Shown here: positions 1 through 8,047 of the stretch, piece after piece | How the letters are laid out: every line of letters starts with the position of its first letter | Numbering within the stretch: the stretch's first letter is position 1 | From: Yersinia artesiana | GTDB taxonomy: Bacteria; Pseudomonadota; Gammaproteobacteria; Enterobacterales; Enterobacteriaceae | Assembly (NCBI RefSeq): GCF_902726545.1 | Contig: NZ_CACVAD010000019.1 | Span: 25,240-89,239, forward strand | Length of the DNA: 64,000 bases | Direction: 5' to 3' | The notes under the pieces: model-generated | Told to the model about the DNA's origin: nothing | Database searches by the model: none | What the model saw: only the letters and a program-made list of their open reading frames with translations | Translations under genes and position numbers: made by a program

Positions 1-570
1 TGTCAGCAGGCTCAACAAGAAGCAGAGGAAATACAGCGTATTGCTTACCAGCAAGGTTATCAGGATGGGCTGCAAAAACTGCTAGCCGACCTCTTACTTG
101 GGTTGGAATCTAGCCAGCGCCAATATCAACAGGCAGTAGCGAGCAGTGAAGCCCGCTTGCAGACTCAGTTGGAGGAGATGTTTGGTGACCCACGGATGTA
201 TGAAATTATCAGTGAACACTTTATTCGGCAACATTCTGAATCCACACAAATTCAGATGCACCTGCCCCCTTCACTGTTGAAAAAGTTAAAACCTGCGCTG
301 GCGAAAATTCAGCATATCAGTGTGGTTGGTGGCACGGAGGAGAGTATTGCGCTGGAGGTCAATAATGAAATCCTCCATTTCTCGCCACAGAGTGCGGCAC
401 AACGAACGTTGCCGCATATCTTCTCCCTGCCAGCGCGCTGCTCTATTTTGCAGTCCAAAAAGGCGTTGTATCAAAAATTTTCCGAACAATTCAGTCAATC
501 AGGAGAAACACATGACAATTTCGATGATTCAATCTGCGCTGAAAATGACAGCAGCAATCACGGACACTAA
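1..570 (+). CDS. T3SS stator/sorting-platform protein, SctL/OrgB-like (5' truncated)
   Basis: The frame is open from base 1, so the start lies outside the window; 189 codons remain. The visible N-terminal part is Gln/Glu/Ala-rich and helical, passing into an A-Y-Q-x-G-Y-x-x-G segment, the arrangement typical of the SctL (YscL/OrgB/MxiN) stator family, which resembles the FliH/ATP synthase stalk and holds the secretion ATPase at the cytoplasmic sorting platform. The C-terminal part (from about base 180) looks like a compact globular domain. It overlaps the next gene by about 59 bases, indicating translational coupling. Gene order (this gene, an OrgC-like gene, a lytic transglycosylase) matches the SPI-1 orgB-orgC-iagB theme, so I read it as the end of the Ysa structural operon. 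The family call is by architecture and context, not alignment. Confidence 0.6.
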   Translation, partial: CQQAQQEAEEIQRIAYQQGYQDGLQKLLADLLLGLESSQRQYQQAVASSEARLQTQLEEMFGDPRMYEIISEHFIRQHSESTQIQMHLPPSLLKKLKPALAKIQHISVVGGTEESIALEVNNEILHFSPQSAAQRTLPHIFSLPARCSILQSKKALYQKFSEQFSQSGETHDNFDDSICAENDSSNHGH

Positions 571-1009
571 ATCAGTTCCTAACACTGTACAGCAGCGAGT
601 GGCACAAGCATGGCAGGCCAGCCCAGGTGGAACCTCCCCCGCTACAGAGAAAAAGGAACCAGGGCTACAACTTTCAACCAAGGAGCAAGCGGCAATTGAT
701 GAATTTATCGAAAAGATGCGCACCACGGACATGCAAAATAAGGAAGAAAAGAAGGCGCTGTTCGGCATGCTCAATAGAAAGCTAATCAGTTTGTCGTCAA
801 CAGAACGTGAAAGATTCCTTATTGGACTGAACGAAACCATCAAGCAATCCGAAGTACCGGGAGATGAAACTTTACTGAAAGAAAAGTTTAATCCGACTTA
901 TGCGATGTATATTGGCAATGGCATGCTCTTAAACCAAATGAAAGAAGAAGTCTTCTCCAAAATGGGCAAAGCCCCTGATGAAGATGACGCAGAGTCAGAC
1001 GAAATTTAA
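512..1009 (+). CDS. OrgC-like small T3SS protein
   Basis: A 165-residue protein starting at the ATG at 512, chosen because an AGGAGA Shine-Dalgarno sequence sits at 501-506; the longer upstream open frame lies inside the preceding gene. It is hydrophilic, has no signal peptide or membrane segment, and has a short N-terminal Ser/Thr/Ala-rich stretch, then a helical middle part (from about residue 50) and a very acidic C-terminus (EDDAESDEI). In SPI-1 systems OrgC follows OrgB and is a secreted early substrate that promotes needle assembly. Size, position and composition fit that role, but no diagnostic motif is visible, so the name rests mainly on synteny. Confidence 0.5.
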   Translation: MTISMIQSALKMTAAITDTKSVPNTVQQRVAQAWQASPGGTSPATEKKEPGLQLSTKEQAAIDEFIEKMRTTDMQNKEEKKALFGMLNRKLISLSSTERERFLIGLNETIKQSEVPGDETLLKEKFNPTYAMYIGNGMLLNQMKEEVFSKMGKAPDEDDAESDEI

Positions 1010-1021
1010 AAGTATATCCCT

Positions 1022-1498
1022 ATGAAAACTGTTATTTATTATTTATCAATTATGCTGCTTCTCACTCCTGTTGCAGCCCAAGCCTCGTGTTTATCGAATG
1101 CGGCGATACGCTGGGATGTGCCAGAAATTATTCTCGAAGCGATTATTCTTCATGAATCGGGTGGCCAACCGGACGCCCGTAATACGAACAAAAATGGCAG
1201 CCATGATTATGGCCTGATGCAGATTAATACCGTTAATATTGATCCGCTAAAATCCCAAGGGATCATCAAAGATAAACAGGCGTTAATGCACCCCTGCACC
1301 AATATTGAGGCAGGGGCCTATTTGCTGAGCCAGAAGTTTAAGAAACATGGCTATAGCTGGCGTGCTGTAGGTGCGTATCATTCAGAAACTGCCCATTATA
1401 GGGATAAGTACGCCAGTAAAATTATGAAAATCGTCAGTTCCGGCCCTGATTTTGCCCAAAGGAACGCGTCACTATTAAGATCTTCCTCCACATTTTAA
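1022..1498 (+). CDS. T3SS-associated lytic transglycosylase (IagB/IpgF-like)
   Basis: A 158-residue exported protein. Residues 1-22 form a signal peptide ending A-Q-A-S. The SLT fold follows: the catalytic glutamate is E45 in the HESGG motif, and the Y-G-L-M-Q-I-N motif and the G-A-Y-H-S motif are both present. This is the usual length of the IagB/IpgF/VirB1 group. These enzymes cleave peptidoglycan glycan strands in the periplasm to make room for a secretion apparatus. The gene lies 12 bases after the OrgC-like gene and is followed by a terminator, so it is probably the last gene of the Ysa structural operon. Confidence 0.85.
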   Translation: MKTVIYYLSIMLLLTPVAAQASCLSNAAIRWDVPEIILEAIILHESGGQPDARNTNKNGSHDYGLMQINTVNIDPLKSQGIIKDKQALMHPCTNIEAGAYLLSQKFKKHGYSWRAVGAYHSETAHYRDKYASKIMKIVSSGPDFAQRNASLLRSSSTF

Positions 1499-1543
1499 TA
1501 TTTATCGCCAAAAAGAAGCAAAATCCCCAAACACACAGAGAGC

Positions 1544-1572
1544 ACTCTCCAAACGCATGGAGAGTATTCTTT
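1544..1572 (+). terminator. Rho-independent terminator after the T3SS operon
   Basis: Stem ACTCTCC (1544-1550) pairs with GGAGAGT (1559-1565) around an 8-base loop and is followed by ATTCTTT. It lies 45 bases after the transglycosylase stop and before the regulator gene at 1673, separating the structural operon from the regulatory genes. Confidence 0.7.
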
Positions 1573-1672
1573 AATATACCCATATTAGCCTTTCCGCCGT
1601 TGAGAACCGTTTAAGGAGAAGGTATAAAACACGCCTTGAACTTAGTTAATCTTTTACGAAGGCGAAAATATT

Positions 1673-2149
1673 ATGACCAATACCAATAATGACCTGACCC
1701 CAGCCAACATTATTTTAAGTGAAGGTGTTATTTTTAATTCCTGGAAGAGAACCTTGACCCAACAAGAAACTGTCGTGGTACTTTCAGAAAGTGAGTCATG
1801 TCTGTTGAAAATGCTGCTGGATAAAACCTGTAGCAAAAGAGAAGTCATGTACGCAATTTGGGAAAAGCGCGGCGTTATTGTGACTGAGAGCAGTTATTAT
1901 AAGCTGGTGAGACAATTACGCTGTTCATTTAAGAAAGCTAATCTGGATGAAACCCTGATAGCCACCTTACCAAGAATTGGTATTTCATATACAGGAACTA
2001 TACAAGCGGTTGCCGCAGAGCCTGCATCGGTAGCCCCGGTGCAGAATAAAGTTGTGCACCAGAAGGGCATCATTGATGCCGTCATTACAACCTGTACGCT
2101 GGCTGTTGCCGCGACCTGTTCTTATTTTTATATTTTTGCCGCAGGATAA
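1673..2149 (+). CDS. Membrane-tethered winged-helix regulator (CadC/ToxR-like)
   Basis: A 158-residue protein. Residues about 20-105 look like an OmpR/PhoB-type winged-helix DNA-binding domain of the CadC/ToxR kind, with S-E-S-E-S-C-L-L-K-M-L-L early, a recognition-helix region around S-S-Y-Y-K-L-V-R-Q-L-R and the closing T-L-P-R-I-G-I-S-Y hairpin. A single hydrophobic segment (about 138-156) lies at the extreme C-terminus with no periplasmic sensor after it, so the protein would be anchored in the inner membrane with DNA binding in the cytoplasm. It sits between the Ysa operon and the pilotin/ysrRST genes, 4 bases before the lipoprotein gene, and is likely a local secretion regulator. It is clearly related to the protein at 6954-7439. 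Target genes are unknown. Confidence 0.7.
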   Translation: MTNTNNDLTPANIILSEGVIFNSWKRTLTQQETVVVLSESESCLLKMLLDKTCSKREVMYAIWEKRGVIVTESSYYKLVRQLRCSFKKANLDETLIATLPRIGISYTGTIQAVAAEPASVAPVQNKVVHQKGIIDAVITTCTLAVAATCSYFYIFAAG

Positions 2150-2153
2150 TACG

Positions 2154-2588
2154 ATGAAATCTATTTTTAATACTTGCATAAAAAGTTATTCTTATTGTTT
2201 AATTTTACTTCTGTCGCTGGTTTTATCCGGCTGTACTCTCCCAGCCGATAATAGTCGTAATTATAATGGGGACTACATTCTAGGAAATATTCGTAGTACT
2301 AATAAGATTATACCTGAAAATGTTAAAATTACGCTCTCATTTTCCCAGAATAAGGCCTCTGGAGAGAAGGAGTTTACGCTTCATGAGTATAGTTTTGTGA
2401 CTCAAACAAAAAGTCTTACAATTCCATTTCGCTTGCAACTGCCGAATGAGTTATCATTCTCTTCGCAGCCTCTTAATATCAGTGTAAGGGTAGAGAAAGA
2501 GGGTGAATTGATTATGATGAGTGATAAACTCACGCCGCTCCTACGTCAATCAGGTGAAAAGTTATTACTGACAGTGAATGACAGTTAG
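2154..2588 (+). CDS. ysaP: YscW/YbaY-family lipoprotein, probable T3SS secretin pilotin
   Basis: A 144-residue lipoprotein starting at 2154, four bases after the preceding stop. The signal peptide ends in the lipobox L-V-L-S-G-C (Cys27 would be lipidated). The mature part has the signature of the YscW/YbaY family: a first strand block ending N-V-K-I-T-L-S-F, then I-P-F-R-L, then N-I-S-V-R-V and M-M-S-D-K-L-T-P-L. YscW-type pilotins carry the T3SS secretin to the outer membrane. A pilotin named YsaP has been described for the Ysa system, and this gene is the obvious candidate; the symbol is from memory plus context, not from alignment. Confidence 0.6.
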   Translation: MKSIFNTCIKSYSYCLILLLSLVLSGCTLPADNSRNYNGDYILGNIRSTNKIIPENVKITLSFSQNKASGEKEFTLHEYSFVTQTKSLTIPFRLQLPNELSFSSQPLNISVRVEKEGELIMMSDKLTPLLRQSGEKLLLTVNDS

Positions 2589-2615
2589 CACTTGCCTCAC
2601 TTGACCGAGGCCTTT

Positions 2616-3326
2616 ATGACGCAAACGAAAACGCTAAATATAGCAATGATCGAAGACGAACCCTTCAGCCGCCTTGCATTGATGGAGATCTTAAAGAAAT
2701 ATCCTTATCATCACAAAGAACCAGAACTCCAGCTTATTTACAGTGACTTTTCCCTACAGGTCGTCGGTTGTGTCAGCAATACAACCGAGCTCATTACGCT
2801 ACTAGAAAGCAACCCAGAGATTGAAGTACTGTTACTGGATTATTCACTCGCAACGGGTGATATAGACGAGAACGAGGATGCATCACTATCCCAGGATGGC
2901 GCAGGGCTCATCAAGCGCCTTCTTCAGTTGCGCCCCGCATTAAAAATCATTGTGCATACCGCCCATAAAAGTCTGGCGGTAGCACGTCTCGCCTGGAAAG
3001 CAGGAGCGTGGGGATTTGTGCAAAAGAGCAGCGATATTCAGGAGCTGTTTTTTGCTATCTCGTATGTCGCCCGAGGTAAAAAATTCTTTCCGATTGAGCT
3101 GGCAGCACTGTCTCAACCCACAGAGCAAAATACACACCATACTTTAACCGGGCGTGAAACCGAAGTGCTGCGGATGCTACTCAATGGTCTGAAGCAGAAA
3201 GAAATCAGTGTGCGCCTTAATATCAGTTTTAAAACGGTATCCAACACGAAAACGCGTGCTTTCAAAAAACTGGGGCTGACTTCAAACACTGATTTCTTTA
3301 AATATGCTCATGAAATTTCTCTCTAA
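2616..3326 (+). CDS. ysrR: Response regulator YsrR (receiver plus LuxR-type HTH)
   Basis: A 236-residue response regulator. The ATG at 2616 is preferred over an upstream TTG at 2592 because a GAGG ribosome site lies just before it. The receiver domain (about 8-155) has the acidic pocket I-E-D-E-P, the phospho-acceptor D75 in L-L-L-D-Y and the conserved lysine in F-V-Q-K-S; it carries an extra stretch around residues 28-46 relative to a minimal receiver. The C-terminal LuxR/NarL-type HTH (about 170-230) contains L-T-G-R-E-T-E-V-L-R-M-L and S-F-K-T-V-S-N. YsrR is the output of the YsrRST phosphorelay needed for Ysa expression. Its stop overlaps the start of ysrS by 23 bases. A near-copy lies at 22335-23039. 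Confidence 0.88.
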   Translation: MTQTKTLNIAMIEDEPFSRLALMEILKKYPYHHKEPELQLIYSDFSLQVVGCVSNTTELITLLESNPEIEVLLLDYSLATGDIDENEDASLSQDGAGLIKRLLQLRPALKIIVHTAHKSLAVARLAWKAGAWGFVQKSSDIQELFFAISYVARGKKFFPIELAALSQPTEQNTHHTLTGRETEVLRMLLNGLKQKEISVRLNISFKTVSNTKTRAFKKLGLTSNTDFFKYAHEISL

Positions 3327-5676
3327 ATTATATCTGGCATTGGTCGTTACCCTGCTGTCGTCAATTGCAGTTTATGCCGCCGATACCATCAATTTTTCAC
3401 CACAAGAGTTGGATTATATTAAAACTCACCCAGTGGTGAACTACGGTATTTTTCCAAACTCTTATCCAATTGAAACCTTTAATAGTAACGGTGAGCATAT
3501 TGGATTAACGCGGGATTATATTGACTTAATTGCCGCAGCCACCGGTATACACTTTAAGCCGGTGCTAACTAGCGACGACGATGAATCTATTGCAAATCTG
3601 GAACGCGGTAAGATCTCATTACTCACCAGCACTTCCAGCGCCTTTGCCAAGGCCAATAACCTGACCAGTAGCGTGCCTATTTTTTCCACCTGGCCGGTGA
3701 CTGTCACCCGCAAAGCCACGCGTCATATCGTTACCCCGGACGACGTTACGGAAGGGTATGTTGCCATCATCGATTACTTATCGCTGATTGAGTGGTTTAC
3801 CAAGCAATTTCCTGGTGTCCATTACAAAATCGTTTATTCTCCCGAAGAGACAATTGGTGAGGTGATAAACCGGCAGGCTGAAGCCGCAGTCGTCCTTTCG
3901 CCCACTGCTCTCTACTATATGAATGTCAAATATCCAGGGCAGTTAAAAGTATCACGCCCTCACTCTAACAAAATCTCCCTGGTAATGAGTGCGCGGCCCG
4001 AAGATCAGATCCTGATAGACATTATTAACAAAGTCATCGCGTCCATTCCCGCTAAACAGCAAACGGAACTCACAACAAAATGGATTATTAGCGACAACAA
4101 TATTCCGCTGCCGAGCGATAACACGCTGGCTTTCTATGTCGGGGGATTGGCTACCGCCTTATTGGGCTTGTTGTTATTCGTTTTTTATCGTTATCGGCGA
4201 TTAAAAATGGAACTTGTCCAACTGGGTTCGAAAAACAATCTGGAATTGTCAGTCATTGCGCACGAATTACGCACACCGCTAATTGGTATTCTGACCGCCT
4301 GCGAAGGACTGGTAGGTAAAATAGCCTCGACCAGCCAGCGGGAAAGGCTTGCTAACGTTATTCATGTCACGCGGGAATTACTGGATAATCTTGACCTGTC
4401 ACTGGATAACGCCAAAATCAATGCTGGTTCAGTAACACAAAACCCACAACCACATTTACTGGCTGAATTGTGCGATACCACAGTCAAACTGTTTACCAGT
4501 TTTGCCGAAACACACGGCACTACACTTCAGGTTCGCTACCTGTCAAAGCAGTTTTTTTTACCCCATCTAATTGATGGCACCCTGCTCTCTCAGGCACTAA
4601 ATAATATTGTCAGCAATGCTATCAAACACACCCATGGCGGTATGGTATTGATCGAGTGTTCGTTGCCGCAAATGGACGGCAAGAATATGTTCAGCATTGA
4701 GGTGATCGATACCGGCACCGGGATCCCCAGCAAGGTACTGGCACGCCTTTCAGAACCCTTTTATCAAGGTAAGCTCTCTCGCACGGATAGCGACACTCCT
4801 CAACCCAAGGGCACCGGGCTGGGATTATTTGTCGCCAAGAAAAATATGCATCTTATTGGTGGGCATCTGGCCATTGCCAGTCAACCGGGAATTGGCTCGC
4901 GGGTGACTATTGCCCTACCTGCTATTGCTGCTCATTATGCGATTGAAAATCCGCTGCCCGAAGGGCTGCATATCATTATTCCCACAGAGATAACGTCCTC
5001 ACTCAGCGGTGAAATTACTCAGATCCTGGATGGCTACGAGCTGCCCTATTACTCTGCCGTTGATTCGCTGTCCGCCACCGCCCGTGGGCCAGAGATTGAA
5101 CTGCATCTGGATTTGGCGCAAAACCACTGGCAACTGTTCAATAAGCAAGGGGATTCAGTGATTGTCCCACGCCCGGTGTACGCCTCAGCACTCTATCTTG
5201 CCATTACCGACTTATGTAATGAGGATCAAGCGCTGGATAATAGTCGTGAAAATCCCGAGGTACACTCACCCGCCACCATTACAGAATCACAGCGTCTGTT
5301 AGTCGTGGAGGATGAGCCACTGCTGCTGGAAGTTCAGTATGAACTGTTTAGCAGCATGGGATTTCAAGTAGATGCGGTAGCAAACACGCAGCAAGCGTAT
5401 CAGAGCTGGTTACAACACCACCATACCATTATTGTCACAGATTGCCGGCTCGATGAGAGCGATGGCTTTGAACTGGTTCGTCATCTGCGAAAACTGATGC
5501 AGAAGACACCGGAGCCGGTATTAGTTATCGGTCAGTCAGCTTCACTGAAAGCTGAGGATGCACAGCGCGCCCGCGAAGTCGGCATGGATTACCTGCTACA
5601 AAAACCGGTTGCACGCGAACAATGGCTGCAATTGATACATGACTATTTTGCTTCTAAGGAAAATGAGCATGACTGA
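3304..5676 (+). CDS. ysrS: Hybrid sensor histidine kinase YsrS
   Basis: A 790-residue inner-membrane hybrid kinase (ATG at 3304; a second ATG at 3310 is equally possible). Order: signal/anchor segment (about 5-25), periplasmic SBP_bac_3-like solute-binding domain (about 28-262), membrane helix (275-296), HisKA with phospho-acceptor H320 in V-I-A-H-E-L-R-T-P, HATPase with I-D-T-G-T-G-I-P and G-T-G-L-G-L-F, then a receiver with D713 in V-T-D-C-R-L-D. There is no internal HPt, which fits phosphotransfer through the separate YsrT downstream. In Y. enterocolitica this system turns on the Ysa T3SS. The kinase half is almost identical to the paralogue at 23017-25371, whereas the sensor is more diverged. 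Confidence 0.88.
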   Translation: MLMKFLSKLYLALVVTLLSSIAVYAADTINFSPQELDYIKTHPVVNYGIFPNSYPIETFNSNGEHIGLTRDYIDLIAAATGIHFKPVLTSDDDESIANLERGKISLLTSTSSAFAKANNLTSSVPIFSTWPVTVTRKATRHIVTPDDVTEGYVAIIDYLSLIEWFTKQFPGVHYKIVYSPEETIGEVINRQAEAAVVLSPTALYYMNVKYPGQLKVSRPHSNKISLVMSARPEDQILIDIINKVIASIPAKQQTELTTKWIISDNNIPLPSDNTLAFYVGGLATALLGLLLFVFYRYRRLKMELVQLGSKNNLELSVIAHELRTPLIGILTACEGLVGKIASTSQRERLANVIHVTRELLDNLDLSLDNAKINAGSVTQNPQPHLLAELCDTTVKLFTSFAETHGTTLQVRYLSKQFFLPHLIDGTLLSQALNNIVSNAIKHTHGGMVLIECSLPQMDGKNMFSIEVIDTGTGIPSKVLARLSEPFYQGKLSRTDSDTPQPKGTGLGLFVAKKNMHLIGGHLAIASQPGIGSRVTIALPAIAAHYAIENPLPEGLHIIIPTEITSSLSGEITQILDGYELPYYSAVDSLSATARGPEIELHLDLAQNHWQLFNKQGDSVIVPRPVYASALYLAITDLCNEDQALDNSRENPEVHSPATITESQRLLVVEDEPLLLEVQYELFSSMGFQVDAVANTQQAYQSWLQHHHTIIVTDCRLDESDGFELVRHLRKLMQKTPEPVLVIGQSASLKAEDAQRAREVGMDYLLQKPVAREQWLQLIHDYFASKENEHD

Positions 5677-5917
5677 TGCCACTTTCAGCGCACGATTTTA
5701 CGCCAGTATTCGTGATTATCTTAGCCGTATTGAAGAGTTGATCAAAGAGGGTGATCTGGAGGCCGCGCAGCAGGTCGGCCATAAAATGCTAGGATTGTGT
5801 CAGATGTTTGGCACCCCTGAGCAGGTAGCCTTATGCGAGGCACTGGAATATGCCGAGAGCTTGCCCCATCTGCAACAAACGCTCTCTCAGTTTTATGCAT
5901 TGCTAGATAACAGCTAA
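5663..5917 (+). CDS. ysrT: HPt phosphotransfer protein YsrT
   Basis: An 84-residue HPt protein. The start at 5663 follows an AAGGA sequence and overlaps the end of ysrS; an ATG at 5669 is an alternative. The helical bundle carries the phospho-acceptor H40 in Q-V-G-H-K-M-L-G-L, the usual HPt H-x-(K/x)-x-G pattern, followed by M-F-G. It would move phosphate from the receiver of YsrS to YsrR. It is the only HPt gene in the window, although there are two YsrS-like kinases, so it may serve both. Confidence 0.85.
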   Translation: MSMTDATFSARFYASIRDYLSRIEELIKEGDLEAAQQVGHKMLGLCQMFGTPEQVALCEALEYAESLPHLQQTLSQFYALLDNS

Positions 5918-6393
5918 ATAAGTACCCCCTGCGACTAGCCGGGGGGATAAAAATGAAAGTGCTGTTTATGAATAAATGCCACACTCAGGGTATGTAGCAT
6001 CTTCAAAACAAACATTTGTATTGAAAATTAGCCAAGAATTCACAAGTTTTCCAAACTAGTCGCAAGCCTAATCAACGCAAATCAGTTTGACAAAATACGA
6101 TATTAGTATTTTATCACCTCCTAGCGAATCAATATCAATCTAGTCATTTATTGAACGATTTTAATTATAGGATAACTCCCACAAGCATTAGAGAGTTCAC
6201 CTAATTCAATTTTAAAACAAACTTGTTTAAACTGTGTTTGAAATACGGCAGAGCCAATAAGAATTGAATAACACCCTCTAACATTATTCATTTATAGCCT
6301 GCACAACTAAATATAATTTAGTTAATTCGTATATCTGTAGTTAACGCCTTGTTTGCCGCTTGTATAGCGGCATTTTTTAAATCGGAAATGACA
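5918..6393. other. AT-rich intergenic region between ysrT and the cytochrome gene
   Basis: No credible protein gene. A GC-rich inverted repeat (CCCCC at 5925-5929, GGGGGG at 5941-5946) just after ysrT lacks a T-run but could end that transcript. Most of the rest is AT-rich. A clear terminator-like hairpin at 6355-6376 lies immediately before the next gene, so the region may encode a small RNA or a regulated leader. Confidence 0.5.
6355..6376 (+). terminator. Terminator-like hairpin just upstream of the cytochrome b561 gene
   Basis: Stem GCCGCT (6355-6360) pairs with AGCGGC (6366-6371) with a 5-base loop, directly followed by ATTTTTT. This is a canonical intrinsic terminator, but it is placed only about 18 bases before the start codon at 6394. 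It would end a transcript coming from the 5918-6350 region, or act as an attenuator of the downstream gene. Confidence 0.7.
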
Positions 6394-6903
6394 ATGAAAA
6401 AAAAGTATTCTTGGCAGCAAGTGATTTTACACTGGGTTTCTGCATTGGTTATCATTTGGGCCACAATTTCCGGTTTTTATGTCGGGTTATTTGATGTGTC
6501 CCCTGAGTTGAAGACACTAACTGGATTTATTAATGTTTCGCTGACAACCTTGTTGATCCCTGTGTTCATCATTAGGATTTATTTCTACCTGGTATCAGAA
6601 AAACCTGAGGATATTAACCCCAATGGATTTACCCGATTTATTGCTCATGCCGTGCATTTCATTCTTTATCTAAATATTTCCGTGGTGCTGGTAACGGGAG
6701 TTCTGATGATGGAAAGAGATATCAACGTTTTTAATCTCTTTATCATTCCACAGCCTATTCATGACCTTGCTGTGACCAAACTATTCAACACTATTCACAT
6801 TCTTTCCTGCGCCACACTCGCTACATTAGTGCTACTGCACATAGCTGCTGTCATTAAACATGAGCTGAGTGGTAAAAAAGTGCTTAAGAGAATGTCACTC
6901 TAG
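6394..6903 (+). CDS. Cytochrome b561-like membrane protein
   Basis: A 169-residue protein with four hydrophobic helices (about 10-30, 42-65, 85-107, 135-155 from the ATG at 6394, which has GGA seven bases upstream; an ATG at 6388 is the alternative). It has the bacterial cytochrome b561 pattern: an early S-W-Q-Q-V-I-L-H-W-V-S, a histidine pair in A-H-A-V-H-F in helix 3, N-T-I-H in helix 4 and L-L-H near the end, candidates for the two haem b ligand pairs. Family members move electrons across or within the inner membrane. It sits alone between ysrT and the T2SS regulator; its partner is not evident. A link to the secreted LPMO downstream is possible but speculative. Confidence 0.75.
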   Translation: MKKKYSWQQVILHWVSALVIIWATISGFYVGLFDVSPELKTLTGFINVSLTTLLIPVFIIRIYFYLVSEKPEDINPNGFTRFIAHAVHFILYLNISVVLVTGVLMMERDINVFNLFIIPQPIHDLAVTKLFNTIHILSCATLATLVLLHIAAVIKHELSGKKVLKRMSL

Positions 6904-6953
6904 TGAAAACAGAAAAATATTAAATTGAATACACGGGTCAAGGATATAACAGC

Positions 6954-7439
6954 ATGTTAGATAGGGAAGAATGCATCCAATTACTTAGCGATGAAACTCT
7001 CACTTATAAAGATATATTTACATTACAGTGTTCAATCAATAAGTTGGTCATCCATGCCAGCCAACAGACTATCGCCTTAAGTGAGGGACAAAAAAGGCTG
7101 CTGGTTGCCTTACTTAAAGAGATTAATTGTAAGCGAAAGATCATTAATTTGGTTTGGTATGAAAATCATCAACGAATCAGTGATAACAACTATCATCAAC
7201 TGATATTCCAGTTACGTGCATTATTACAGCGCTATAACATCACTGGAGATCTGATTGTCACGGTACCGCATTATGGCCTTAAATTAAATGAGGGATTAGT
7301 GAGTGTAAAAAATCCACAATCTGAAACCACAGTGGAACAATACGAACAAAAGACAAGTGATATCGAACCCAAACGCAATGTCAATTTGGCCATTACGCGG
7401 ATTGTCAATTTTGGGCGTTCATTATTTATATTTTCATAA
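6954..7439 (+). CDS. Small winged-helix regulator upstream of the T2SS operon
   Basis: A 161-residue protein starting at 6954 with AAGGA upstream. Residues about 25-115 look like an OmpR/CadC-type winged helix: A-L-S-E-G-Q-K-R-L-L-V-A-L-L, then Y-H-Q-L-I-F-Q-L-R-A-L-L-Q-R-Y and V-T-V-P-H-Y-G-L-K-L. It matches the regulator at 1673-2149 block by block. The tail ends in a short hydrophobic stretch (F-G-R-S-L-F-I-F-S), too short for a clear membrane helix. It is 11 bases before gspC, so it is probably the first gene of the T2SS transcript and a candidate dedicated regulator. Confidence 0.6.
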   Translation: MLDREECIQLLSDETLTYKDIFTLQCSINKLVIHASQQTIALSEGQKRLLVALLKEINCKRKIINLVWYENHQRISDNNYHQLIFQLRALLQRYNITGDLIVTVPHYGLKLNEGLVSVKNPQSETTVEQYEQKTSDIEPKRNVNLAITRIVNFGRSLFIFS

Positions 7440-7450
7440 CTGGTCATAAC

Positions 7451-7978
7451 TTGATTATACGAAATTATTTACTCTCATTTGGCCTGGAAAAATATTGCAA
7501 TGCTGCGACAAGAAATATTGTTGCGGCATTACTGCTGGTCATTTTGATTTTACTGCGTATTGAGCATCATCCGCTGCCACTTTGGTTATCTACCGCAGCC
7601 GATAATTCAGAAACATATGTACCAGAAAAAAATAAAAATAACATTAAAGGGCATCAGACTGCTGAACTCAAAAGGCTACATTTGTTTTCAGCGGAAACAA
7701 CAGATGCTGCAGATAACCCCTATCGAGTGGGTTATTTAGCGGCAGATGACCCGTTATTGTTTCATGCTCCACGCAGCAGCCTGACTGCCCGTGTGGTGGG
7801 TGTACTGACCAGTAGCATACATGAGAAGAGCATTGCCATTATTGAGCAAAACAAGCGTCAAAGCTCATATAGCCAGGGTGAAAAACTGCCAGAGAATCAT
7901 GCTGTGGTGATAAAAATATTTGACGATCGCGTCATCCTTAATCACCAAGGTTATTACGAATCCCTGTTGTTAGATTAA
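7451..7978 (+). CDS. gspC: T2SS inner-membrane protein GspC
   Basis: 175 residues with a TTG start at 7451; no in-frame ATG exists near the N-terminus, and the membrane helix (about 20-38) requires a start in this region. The periplasmic part contains the HR domain typical of GspC: L-T-A-R-V-V-G-V-L, then S-I-A-I-I-E and S-Y-S-Q-G-E-K-L, ending V-I-L-N-H-Q-G-Y-Y-E. GspC links the inner-membrane platform to the secretin GspD and helps to select substrates. This copy is short, with no PDZ or coiled-coil C-terminal domain. First structural gene of the gsp (Yts1-type) operon. Confidence 0.82.
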   Translation: MIIRNYLLSFGLEKYCNAATRNIVAALLLVILILLRIEHHPLPLWLSTAADNSETYVPEKNKNNIKGHQTAELKRLHLFSAETTDAADNPYRVGYLAADDPLLFHAPRSSLTARVVGVLTSSIHEKSIAIIEQNKRQSSYSQGEKLPENHAVVIKIFDDRVILNHQGYYESLLLD

Positions 7979-8047
7979 GCGTTAATTAATTGAAATAACC
8001 TTAACTAACTGCAGAACTTACCTCATTATTAGATTAAAGATGAAAAA

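Larger units (their letters stand above)
2616..5676. repeat. Left copy of a 3-kb direct duplication (ysrR-ysrS)
   Basis: This segment and 22335-25371 encode the same two genes in the same order and orientation, with the same 23-base gene overlap. Some stretches are identical at the DNA level: the 57 bases starting with cttgctaacgtt at about 4348 recur at about 24054. The 3' two thirds (HisKA to receiver) are the most similar. The copies bracket ysrT, the b561-like gene, the T2SS operon, the LPMO gene and the PepSY gene. Confidence 0.85.
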
